A stretch of DNA of 64,000 bases from Favolaschia claudopus. Taxonomy: Eukaryota > Basidiomycota > Agaricomycetes > Agaricales > Mycenaceae. The DNA lies in contig JAWWNJ010000094.1 in NCBI GenBank assembly GCA_037176885.1, positions 186,001 through 250,000 of the forward strand, given 5' to 3'. Each line of letters begins with the position of its first letter. The first letter of the stretch is position 1. Positions 10,367-20,341 of this stretch are shown in pieces. A program made the translations under genes and the position numbers. The notes under the pieces were generated by a model, which saw only the letters and a list, made by a program, of their open reading frames with translations, did not search any database and was not told the origin of the DNA.

Positions 10367-11514
10367 TCAATGCCGTCCCGACAAAGTGCCCACTGCAACG
10401 TGCAAATCGCGCATCACCCGGCTGATATGTCTGGGTCTCTTCACCTCTACTGCGCGCTTCGATGCCGGGGCAGTAGTGGAAGCCCGCTTGAGTTTGCATG
10501 ACTTGCCTTTCGTCGAAGAGGAGCCCGACGACGATGGGGAGGACGTGGGGCTGCTCCCCGGCGCCGATGCATGAGAAGAAGGGGTGGAACCAGAGCCAGC
10601 CACGAATGCTGCAATGGGGGGACCAGGGAAGGTGTACGGTGGCGCTGGGGTGTCGAAGACCTGTGAAGCGGTGAATGAGCATATTAGGTCATAAGAGAAT
10701 CGGGGGGAGAGACGCACATTGGGCACCAGAATTCCCGGATCCTTGTCACTGTATGCTCCAGGCAAGCTAACCAACTCGTCCGACGTGGGCTTGCCTGTAC
10801 CCGTGCCACCGACACGAATCTGCGAGCACGATGGGTAGAACTCCGCTCCTCCGAGGGAGGTGGCGAGGTGGAGTGCAATGATTTCGTGGCGGATGATGTA
10901 GGCACCTGGGGCGATGTTGGAGGGCAATGTGACGTTGGCGGCAATGTTATCCTGGAGGACTGTTGATTGTTTTCCGAATGAGCGCGACGAATGACTGGAC
11001 GAGACAGCAACGCACATATGCGGTTTTGCAACCAATTGCCCTGGGAGTCACGTCCGTCTTGGGCAATCTTGAACCATTTGGCGTTGGAGGAGTTGAACGT
11101 GGTGCAGTCCGTGGTGCCACAGGATGCCATGTAAGTGAGCATGGGGCCAGTGTTGTGCGGCCACTGTTACAATGCATTGAGATGATGTCTCTCAGAAGAA
11201 ATAAAAATAAGAAAAGAGCTCACCCGACTGAGATCGCCACCAGTCCATAAAAAGGCCATATGATCGCCGGGATTTGCGTCCGCAATGTCCTCCGCAAGCT
11301 GGGCGTCGTTGCCGCAAGTGACGAAAGGGTTGAGGGCGCCCTTGACGGGGTCGACCGAGTTTATTTGGCGAACAATGCTCCCCGTAGGTTCGGCATTGGG
11401 GGTGTTCCCGAGGAATGTTTTTGAACCAATCCAGACTTTGTGGACGAAGCCGTGAGCTGAAACGGTGGTGGCTGAGGTTGCCAGAAGGATGAGGAGTGTA
11501 GTGAGGCCTTGCAT
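10367..11514 (-). CDS. AA9 lytic polysaccharide monooxygenase, secreted
   Basis: Exons 11514-11224, 11163-11016, 10959-10718 and 10660-10367 give 324 residues. A signal peptide (MQGLTTLLILLATSATTVSA) should be cut just before HGFVHKVW. That leaves the N-terminal His which, with the His of WPHNTGPM, forms the copper-binding histidine brace. Other family marks are GDHMAFLWTGGD, YMASCG, the helix HEIIALHLAT and FYPSC. The enzyme oxidatively cleaves cellulose or related glycans. After the domain comes a Ser/Pro linker and a basic tail (KSCKLKR..., RPRHISRVM) without a CBM1. The motif usually written GAQFYP reads GAEFYP here, so the conserved second-sphere Gln is Glu. Intron donors GTGCGTTG and GTGCGTCT are canonical GT. 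Confidence 0.92.
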
Positions 11515-11643
11515 AGTGTGTGAGGGCGTGAAGGTCGTGAGATCTAGCAAGACAGAAAAAGAAATGAGAGTTGAGTCGCACAGCGATGAGCAACGAGCAG
11601 CGGGAGAGGGACTTTACAGGATAAATGTGGGGGATAGTGGGCG

Positions 11644-11651
11644 TTTATATA
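11644..11651 (-). promoter_or_regulatory. TATA box of the AA9 gene
   Basis: The minus-strand word TATATAAA lies 130 bases upstream of the AA9 start codon. A CCCCCAC run just downstream of it (about 11623-11632) resembles the SYGGRG sites bound by CreA/Mig1-type carbon-catabolite repressors, which is a guess from sequence only. Confidence 0.6.
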
Positions 11652-11820
11652 GAGAATGGCCACCGCATTGTCGTTCAGACGGCCATTGTCTTGTTGGAGT
11701 CGTCCACAAGCCTCGTGGCCAAAACAAACATGTCTATTTTTGGAAACAGCCAAGAACAATAGTTTTTCTTGTTCTCCCCATTTCACAGCCAGAACAAAAG
11801 AAAAATCCCTCGACACAACT

Positions 11821-11838
11821 ACGTACGTACGTACGTAC
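11821..11838. repeat. Tandem ACGT microsatellite
   Basis: Four ACGT units plus AC, followed by ACATACAT. It lies ten bases beyond the RRP12 stop codon, in the 3' untranslated part of that gene. Confidence 0.9.
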
Positions 11839-11847
11839 ATACATGGT

Positions 11848-14800
11848 TCACCGCTTCCCGACAATCCCGATTTTCTGTTTCCTACCGTTCCCTTTTTTCG
11901 CCGCCTCGGATAATGACATGTATGCATACGGATCCATCCCTCCCTTCTTAACATCCCCCGCCCGCTCTCTGAGAAGAAGAGTCAGACCGAAGCATACCCA
12001 TGCATCAAATCATACCTTTGCTTTTGTTTCCTGACCAAATTTCGGCTCTGCCTTACGCTTAGTTTTCTTGTTTTTGGCTGCTGCTGCCTCTCCGTCCCCC
12101 ATCTCCACATCCCCATCTCCATCCTCGCCCTCTCTCCGTCGTTTCTTGGTGTCCTTGTTGAACTTGACGCGTCCATTCGGTCCACGAGTGAATCCATCCA
12201 CCGAGGTTATACTCTCTCGATACGCAGCACCGGCAACATCAGCAGCGGCGTCAACCCCATTGTCATCCTCACTCTCCTCGCCATCAATGATCATTTTCCC
12301 AGTATCCTCATCTGTCTTGAACCGTGCCGCATCTTGTCCGGGTTTGCGCCGACGATTCGAGGCTCCTTCTAGTCAAACGCTCCAGCAAAGTCGAACCCGA
12401 AAATCAAAGCGGCACTCACGAGTAATTCGCGACGCAGCCCCTTGAAGGAGATCCATGGGCTCGTCATCATCAATGCGAATCCTTGCACCATGATCCGCCC
12501 CCTTCTTCTTTCCAGACGCTTGCCCGCGTTGCTGCGGTTCATCGTCATCGCTATCATCCAACTCGCTCTCGCTCCCGTACAGCACATCCTCAAAAGCGTC
12601 ACCAGTAGCAGGTTTCACAGCGGACTGAAATTTCAGGTCAACATCGGGAGGCAATAAACTTGATCAAATTCACCTCTTCCTCCTCGTTGTCTCTCGCGTT
12701 GTTTTTCTTCCTCTTTGCCCTATCCTTGCGCTTCTTGATGTTAACGAGCACCTTCTTCGCCTCCTCTTCACCCGCACAGCCATAGACTTCGTCGAAGCTG
12801 AAGCGGCGCAACATCCGCTCGAAGATGTGCCGCACCTTCACCTTGAAATGATTTTTATGGTCATGAGCCCACTTTAGCAGCGCTGGGACCAAGGCAGGAA
12901 GGTGTGGGCGGAGTAGGTCGGCCGGTAGACTGTGGATGGCGAGTTTCACAAATCCAAGTGTGGACCCAACGATCTCACGATTGGCGGAAGAGATGAACAC
13001 GAACATCGTGCTCAGAATCTCGGAATGCATATTTGATGAGATCGTTTCTTGATATTCGGTCTTGAGTAAGGGTAACAAATGCCTTGATCAAACGAAAGCG
13101 TACCTTTGAACTCAAAGACTAAACGAGATATGGCGGTCATCGTTGCGCTGATCATATGCGGACTGGCACCGGCGAGCCCGCCAGCAACCATAGTCATGAA
13201 CTCTTGAATGTTGGCGGCCGCTAGAGGTATGACCATTTGAGACAATGCAAGCAAAATATAAGGTTCCACGAACCCTCAGCTGGGCCATCCTCATCCATGC
13301 CATCCACTAGATTCCTTTTCACCACTCCCCCTTTGCTCATCTTATGTCCCATAGCAACGACAAGCTCGAATGCTGCAGTTCGGGCTTTGATTGAGGGTTC
13401 CTTCGTACCAAGAACCGCTTCAGGTATCAATGTCGGTATGACATGCATGGCAGACGACGGAAGTAGAGGAATCAAGATGGTAAATAGATTGAATCGGTCC
13501 TGCGGTCTTGTTGTCAGCGCACAAGGAGTCAGCTACTTCAGCATGTCATACCTTCTTTGCAGCAGGTGTTAGCCCGTCCACTAATTCGTCCAGTTTCTTC
13601 AATGTGGCTTCAGCATCAATCTCGACCTTCTCAGACTGAATCAAGCGAGTCAGAATCTTGTACCCGCGTTTCTGAACACCGTTATCCTTCGCGCTGAGAA
13701 CCTCCGCTGAGCAACAAAGTTGGAAGAGCTGAAGGGCGTCCGCGCGTGACAAATTCGGGAGGAGTAAAAGGACCAGATCCTGTGTTGTTGCTGCTTCACT
13801 GCCGCCCTCAATGCTGCTGCTCCGGGCCGGCTGTGCAGCTTGACTGGTTAGATTCGTTTTCAGAAGTTGCACAATTTTGGTGTGCGCTTTGGCAATTTCC
13901 TGCACAGCTATAAATGTTTCCGATTGGACGAATGCCGTAAAACATACCTGTTCCCCAGCGATAGCGACCCAGGCCGAAATGACCTCGCCCACAATCCCCC
14001 GGTGATCCCGGCCCATAGTCCCAAAGACATTGAAGAGAACTGCAAGCCAGCTCTCTGCTTGTGTTCTCAGATAGGCGATGTTCTGAGCCGCTTCAGTCGG
14101 GGAGAGGTCGGACGGATTGGTGGGCGGCGGATCGGCCACACCGGAGGCAACGGCGGCGTTGGACTCTACCATGATTTTGAGGGCCCTGAGCACCGCGGGC
14201 CGCAGCTCAGGCTGCCCGTACAGCAGCCCGGAAAGCAATGCGGAGAAGGTGGAGTTGAGAGTCTCTTTCAAATCGGGGGTCGCCCAGCAATAGCCGGTCA
14301 AGCCCGTCCATATCTGACCGATGAGGACGTTCCAAACTTTGGCTTCCGATTGACGGTTCTCAGTTTCAGCGGTTTGCTGCAGCACAAACATCCGCTCGCT
14401 GAGCGGCACGAAGTACGAGACAAAATGTGACAAAGGCGATGGGTGAGGTTGGGTGAGCAAAGGCAGTAGGAATGCTCGGGGTTCCCGTCCCTCTTGCCTA
14501 GGAGATCGTAAGTGCATGGACGTTTCACGATCGAGTTACATGCCTGTCAGAGGGTTCAAGATTGAGGGGCAATGCAGAGAGCAATGCTTGTGGTCCAAGA
14601 GTCCGCATGGCGGCGGAGAGTACCGTATCTGCATCCTCTTTGAATTCGAAGCCTTTCTGTACCCTCAATTCCGCTACGTGTTGTATCAACCGTAGAAGGA
14701 GAGCCTCGGCAGCAGTCTTTGATCCATCCACTTTTCGTCGCAAGTTCGCTATAAAGGACGATACTACCGAGAGAATTTGGGGGATGGCGCTAGCGTAAGC

Positions 14801-16027
14801 CAACGAGTCGAGTGCCTTTGACACCTGAGTAATGATTTTACCCAGCGTCGTTCGACCGTCACTATCCGTGACTGCTGTATCGATCATTGCAGGGCTGATA
14901 CATTGGGTGAGAAGAACGAGCGACTGCGCTGTCGTCTTCCTGGTCGCCGCATCGGAAGACTCGAGGAATGGCCAGATCGTCTTCCATATCCGACCGAATT
15001 CTGATGTCGCGGCATTGCTGTCTGTAGAGTGGTAGGAAACCATTGCTGTGCCGAGAACTTTGACCCATGCCGGGGCAAGAAGGGTGTCTGTCTTCGCCGG
15101 TGGAGATGAGAGAACAGCTTGCAAGACTTCTGATATTTGATCGTCTACGCCAACTGACTGGTCTTCAATGGGAAGGGAGAATAGATCGGACAGAAGGGAG
15201 TATGACGATTCGGATAGATATGAATTCCCGAGCCGCGGGAGGGTGAGGAGAAGGGTTGTGATGGACGGGAGAGACTAATTGCTGTTAGGAAAAACATACG
15301 ACTAGAAGAGGAAGCTAATACTCACCGAAGGGGGGAGCCAAGAAAGAACAGGCCGTAGCAGGGCAAGGATGTGGATTGCAGAGTCAGCGGACAGCGGCTC
15401 AGAGCTCTTGGACGATTTTGATCGCGCAAAGGGCCCAGTGCTGACTTCCGACAGTGCCGACTTTACCCACTCAGCCACTCTTTCGGCATATGGATGTCTC
15501 AAGAGGGGAGCTGGTGGACTTGAAATGACATCCTTTACTGTATCCGCCGCTTTTTTCCTGACTTTAGGTCGTGGGTCGAGGCATAGCTGCAAAATCGATG
15601 CAAACGCTTGACGTATGCCTTGTGTTTCTAGTTGCGAACGATCTAGCGCTTGTAGCACGAACTGATAGATGGTTAATTGTGAGCGTAGTGCTGGTGCTGA
15701 CTCCACCAGGATGGGGAAAAGTGGGGCAGTGAGACTGAGAACAGTCTGCAAATTTGTGCGGATGACTGGGGGAGATACGAATGGAACGACCAAAGCCAAA
15801 AGGTAGAGCTCTGCTGGTAGTATATCGCCGTCATCGAGAGCGAGATCGCGCTTTTGGATTGTGCTGTCGAGAGTGGTGAGAAGAGCAGCAAAATAGGCGG
15901 TAGATGTTGGGTCAGTGTGCTGGTCGCGGAAGGTAGATTCGAGGGCAATGAGTAGATTTGCTGGGGCTTTCTGGTGAGCCAAACCAGAAGATGTATGAGG
16001 CCTGATCTTTTCCAAAGCCCGCTCCAT
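11848..16027 (-). CDS. RRP12: Ribosomal RNA-processing protein 12 (HEAT-repeat, NUC173 domain)
   Basis: Ten exons: 16027-15326, 15274-14544, 14497-13948, 13899-13552, 13499-13274, 13220-13104, 13047-12674, 12624-12420, 12368-12016 and 11964-11848. They total 3723 bases, or 1240 residues, which matches yeast Rrp12 in length. The start MERALEKIRPHTSSGLAHQK is typical. HEAT-like helices run throughout. Conserved blocks are REPRAFLLPLL, SHFVSYFVPLSERMF, GLTGYCWATPDLKE, RDRF-LFTILIPLLPSSA, HFKVKVRHIFERMLRRF and VLVNIKKRKDRAKRKK. The tail is acidic then basic (KKRRREGED, MDPYAYMSLS). Rrp12 carries pre-40S and pre-60S particles in nucleus and cytoplasm. Intron 14543-14498 must be GC-AG (AG|GCATGT). 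The gene is divergent from GPAT across 173 bases. Confidence 0.93.
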
Positions 16028-16200
16028 GAATTTTGCAGTCAATCGCCGCCTTTCGACCTGCAGGCAGCCCAGAAAAAAAGTTATACAGATCAATGATTCA
16101 ATCGGCGATCCGGCTTCTTACTCTTTGCCGACAACCACTTACCTCTGCCAGCACTTTGGGGAGTCTGTAAAGGCTCAAGGATTCTGTCCGAGCAGACACG
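16028..16200. promoter_or_regulatory. Short bidirectional promoter of RRP12 and the acyltransferase gene
   Basis: Only 173 bases separate the two divergent start codons. A minus-strand ORF (16283-16098) could extend RRP12 across a GTAAGT...GCAG intron, but it is antisense to the first coding exon of the acyltransferase and the RRP12 family starts at MERALEKIR. It may instead be a spliced 5' leader. Confidence 0.55.
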
Positions 16201-18372
16201 ATGGCTTCCAAGGGCTCCCCGACCCCTTGGTCGTATATACTGATTCGGTTCGGCCAATGTTCTATATCATCTACACGCTTCAATAATTCAATTCACAACA
16301 GTCTCTTATTTCGTTTCGTTCTAAAAATATTCTATGGTTCAATCGTCGTCGAAGGCACTCACAACATCCCCAAGACTGGCCGGCCTTGCATAGTCTGTGC
16401 CAATCATAGCAATTCCCTCACAGATGCGCTGTATGTCCTGGCAAGTTCGCTCTGCTGAATGCTCATCATCATTAGCCTTCTTGTGGCGGCGATTCCTCCC
16501 AAGGCAAGTTTCTGCATTATACGACATTCATTCAAGTCTGTTCCCACTCAAGTGCGCTTCACAGGATCGAAATATGTTACGCCTGACTGCAAAGGCTACG
16601 CAATTCGGGCGCAAAACATTCACGTCTTGGCTCATCGAGTCGGCGGGGACAGTGCCTCTCATGCGACGGAAGGATTACGCAGACGGCACCGCGGACAATA
16701 CCCAAGTCATGGAAAAACTCATGGAGGTAGCATGGTGTTGCAGCAACGCTGCGTGATTAGTGCTCATCCAACATCAGGCTCTCGAATTGGGAGACGCCGT
16801 ATGTTTATTCCGTCAGTCTCCCCTTCATGAGTCTGGAACACACCAGTAACAACCATCCAGCGGAGGGAATGAGCCGATATCATCCTGGCATAGCTCCCTT
16901 GAAAACCGGAGGTTTGTGGAGTTATGAGCATTATTCTTCTGCAAGTCTCATATTCCTCGCAGTTGCGCGATTAATATCTGATGTATTGACGCGGAATCGC
17001 AACAATCCCGACTTCGAGATCTGCCTCTTGAATTGCTCTGTTACATACATGTAAGTTCCTGCCGTGTCTGTCTTCAAATTCTGATGTTTTGTCGAGGCAC
17101 CGCCAACATTTTCGTTCGGACGTGCTAGTAACCTTCCACCCACCTATGACATTTACACCCAAGGTGAATCTTCTGGGCCACACCATGGTACCTGAAATAT
17201 TGAGCACCTCCAAGACTCATCCAGAGCTGGTCGCGCCGCTTGAGTATGACAATATCCGTCTACTAACAGCGAACATGCACGGCCAGGTAACTTAAATTGA
17301 ATATTCCCCACTCCACATTTGCTGACCCTGAATCTAGATCAGCTCTGGGACCTTCGATTCACCCTCATGGGATCTAGTCCGTGTAGCCAAGTTAGCGGCC
17401 CGCATATATGTACCTTTGGGGACGCGCATGACTCTCGGAGATCATGTTAGGGTGGTGCGCACCTTCCTCGAGGCATTCAAAGCCGCGGGTGAGGGGGACG
17501 TTCACGACCCTGTTGGTGACCGTCAAGAAGATGACGAGACAATCAAGACCGAGTCGGCGGAGCTCACACAGCTGCGCCTCGATTTGACGGTAATTATATT
17601 TGCCTTCATGTTTCCATTTTTGTAACGTTTTGCAGACCTATCAGGACCAATTGGCCCGCTGGGGAATCAAGGATGACAGAATCAGACGCCAGCCACTGGC
17701 GCGCCCACTTATACTTTGGCGCATGGCTGTTCGGCTGACCTGGTCAATGTGCTTATTCTCCCTGTCATTTCCGGGGCTACTGCTCTGGCTCCCCATATTC
17801 CTCACCACCTTTTACGCCGTCCATAATTTTAAAAAGGCGAGTTTCTTCTCATTTGCTCCAATTTGTCCAGCACCAACAACGACCAGACGGGCCCTATATT
17901 CGACACCTGGGACGAAATAGCGCAATACAAGCTAACTTACGGTCTCATATCAGGTCTTTGCGTTTGGTTTGGTGCATCGATGTTCACCTTCCCGTTCTCG
18001 GTGCTGACATTCTTCGTCGTGCCTCCACTGATGTGGATGTCGCTGCGCTGGTTTGAGGACGCCGTCTCGGCGTTCCGCGCATTTACTTCCCTCATGCGCC
18101 TGTTGCTTGTGGGTAAGCCAACACTTCGAAACATGCACAGTCGACGTGAGGACCTGCATAAGCGAGTGATGCAACTTGCGGTTGAAACGCTGGGACTCCC
18201 TGAGGATCCGGAGGCGTATTTTGCTCGCAATGGAGGCAAAGAGAAGGGGCGCGTGAGGGGCCACTGGGAGTCTGGATCGAGATATTTCTCGATTAAACGA
18301 CGACGCAAGAGGGACTGGAACGAGACGTTGAGATTGTATGATATCGTGGATTATCCAAAGGAGGACTTTTAA
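16201..18372 (+). CDS. Glycerol-3-phosphate acyltransferase (Gat1/Gat2 type)
   Basis: Twelve exons (16201-16247, 16302-16430, 16476-16503, 16565-16726, 16778-16811, 16861-16911, 16963-17050, 17097-17163, 17215-17286, 17338-17589, 17636-17836, 17887-18372) sum to 1617 bases, 538 residues. Acyltransferase blocks: CANHSNSLTDAL (H-X5-D), RRKDYAD, VCLFPEGMSRYHPGI (FPEGxS) and TGVARLISD. At the C-terminus two membrane segments (SMCLFSLSFPGLLLWLPIF and GLCVWFGASMFTFPF) flank an amphipathic stretch, then a basic cytosolic tail with KRRRKRDWNE. The enzyme makes lysophosphatidate from glycerol-3-phosphate, and possibly from DHAP, at the ER. Introns 16504-16564 (AAG|GCAAGT) and 17837-17886 (AAG|GCGAGT) are GC-AG; no GT choice keeps the frame. 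Intron 1 is 54 bases and in frame, so its retention would not break the protein. Confidence 0.92.
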
Positions 18373-18530
18373 ATTATCTGAATGTCGTTTCCGAATTGAC
18401 CAAACGATCGGAAGTTCTGAAATATGCCGAGGGCCGCGCTGCACACCAATGGGTCGGCAAAATTTTCCATGATCGTTCGAGGGGATAGTACATCTAGAGC
18501 TACAGATACATATGTGAGCAAGCACAAACT

Positions 18531-19559
18531 TCAGAAAGGTCGCGGCTTTTGTGAACTTGACGGCGACAGCGCATTATTTGCATAATACAAATGCGCCGTC
18601 GACACACTTGTAGAACTGTCCGACTCCGAGATGGTGCGATGATGTGTCGGTGGTGGCACATGTATTCGCAAAGCAGGTGGCGGGACTGAGACCAACGGAG
18701 CCGCCCTCGAACCAAATGCTCCTCCAACTGGCGTACTGGGAACAGCCTGGGCAACAGGAATAGCGGCCACAGGCTCAGCTGCCATAATTTGACTATTCGT
18801 CTTCCACCGCACTTTGGAATAGGTTTCTGGCGCAAGCTCGTCCCGAATCTGCGAAGAACGTTGGCCCTTCGGCCACGCATAAGACCCGGGTGACGCCGGC
18901 CATGCAGGTGTTATGGGAGATGCAGGAACCGTGGCCAAACTGAGGGTGAACGGCTTATATGAGCGTTCTTGGGGATCTCGAGCAGCGGAGGCAACAGAAT
19001 ATTCTGATTCTGTGGAATCTTGGGAACGCATAGATATTCCACGGGAGAGCTGTGAGTTGGGGAGGAAGGCTGGATCGGGTATGTGGGGTGGCGTTGCCTC
19101 TGGCAGGGGAGTCTGTGCCGAAGGGGCGGAGGCAGTAGGATTTGTCACGGAAACCGGAAGGATACTTCGTTGCGCCATATTCGGAGCGTAGTGCGACAGC
19201 TCGCGCGGAGCCTGGTTCGGAAGAGGAGGTGTGCTGTTTCGAGATATTGGCCGCTGGAGATCCATCATGAGCTGCAAATAAGTCTGCTCCTGCTGGCGAA
19301 CTTCGCGACCAATCAAGTCGTGTTGCTGAGCCTCGCGATCGATTAAGAAAGAGTCCGGAGACCCTTGCGGCGACCCTTGGAAGGGGCCGAGCGGGGGTCG
19401 AGGGTGCGCCAAAGCCATGACAGAAAAAGCGGTTTTGTCGAGAGCGCCGTTCTTCATTTGCCGCTTATTCCGTCGATGAACATGAACGACGATAATAATG
19501 AGGAGTATGAGAAAGACGACCCCGCCAGCTATGATTCCGATGAATTCTGCCGGAGACAT
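18531..19559 (-). CDS. Single-pass membrane protein with long disordered cytosolic tail
   Basis: An uninterrupted frame of 342 residues. After ten residues there is one strong helix (IIAGGVVFLILLIIIVV) followed by basic HVHRRNKRQMK, so the N-terminus faces outward or lumenal and the long tail is cytosolic. This resembles the membrane anchor of SKG6/Axl2-type fungal surface proteins, but there is no large ectodomain here. The tail is rich in Pro, Ser, Gln and Ala, has poly-Pro stretches and a SESDSSTSVST cluster likely to be phosphorylated, and carries no domain I know. There is no cleavable signal peptide; the helix would serve as signal-anchor. An upstream exon with an ectodomain is possible beyond 19560, but none is visible. 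The gene is convergent with the acyltransferase, 158 bases away. Confidence 0.7.
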   Translation of the reverse strand: MSPAEFIGIIAGGVVFLILLIIIVVHVHRRNKRQMKNGALDKTAFSVMALAHPRPPLGPFQGSPQGSPDSFLIDREAQQHDLIGREVRQQEQTYLQLMMDLQRPISRNSTPPLPNQAPRELSHYAPNMAQRSILPVSVTNPTASAPSAQTPLPEATPPHIPDPAFLPNSQLSRGISMRSQDSTESEYSVASAARDPQERSYKPFTLSLATVPASPITPAWPASPGSYAWPKGQRSSQIRDELAPETYSKVRWKTNSQIMAAEPVAAIPVAQAVPSTPVGGAFGSRAAPLVSVPPPALRIHVPPPTHHRTISESDSSTSVSTAHLYYANNALSPSSSQKPRPF

Positions 19560-20341
19560 GGTAATGCCAGCGTTAGTAAGAAACTGTGCAGATGGATCAG
19601 GCTGGGAACGAGCGCAGAAACGTGTAGCGCACCTGAGCGAAAGTCATTGCGAAAATAAACCGTGAAGAATTAATAAAACCAAAAACGAAGGGGAATGAAA
19701 AGGAAAGGGTGCCCGACGCGGCGTAAACCAGACGGCGTGGAGTATTATAAGCAAATTAATGAGATTAGACCTCTTGAAGGAAGCATGAAAAGATCAAGAG
19801 ACAGAAACTACATGTGAGTTACGGTGTGTTTGGCCGGAGATGCCCATGGCCATTTGGTTGCGACGCGATAAGCAGGGGCACTGTTGATGGCGATGGCATT
19901 GAAACAGCCAACCGCCAGCTTGCAGCGCGGCGGAAAGATGCAAGAAACAAGAGTCTGAGTTGAATTTGGCTGCTACACATGCGCAATATGAGTACGATTG
20001 CAGAACGCCTGTTATGGCGTCGACGAGGGAAACGAGTGGCTGTGCCAACGATCGTCACGCATCACACGTGTGTGTCACAAATCCGTCACAGCCTCTCTAC
20101 TTTTTTCTCGGTCCGCGTGTCCCGGAACTCAGCAGCTTTTCGTCTCTGGCAGCATCTGGCACATACCCTCTACGAGCTTTGCCTCGGGCCAGCAACGATC
20201 TCTGTACATCCACCAGAGTGTATACCGACGACTCATCCAACCCTAGATCTAGCTTCATCTCCTGCTAATAACTTGTATCGGCCTCAGTCTTGTATTCGCC
20301 AACCCTCGGTCCCTCTCTGCATCTGTATTCATACCCAATAG
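19560..20341. promoter_or_regulatory. Divergent region upstream of the membrane protein and the EF3/New1 gene
   Basis: 782 bases. The right half (20050-20340) is pyrimidine-rich with CTCT and CACACGTGTGTGTCAC words, as in strong fungal promoters of translation genes. The left half has no clear signals. Minus-strand frames at 19794-20058 lack recognisable content. Confidence 0.4.

Noticed and set aside
16098..16283. Minus-strand ORF that could extend the RRP12 N-terminus through a GTAAGT intron
   Set aside because: It is antisense to the first coding exon of the acyltransferase and adds residues before the typical RRP12 start; kept only as a possible 5' leader.
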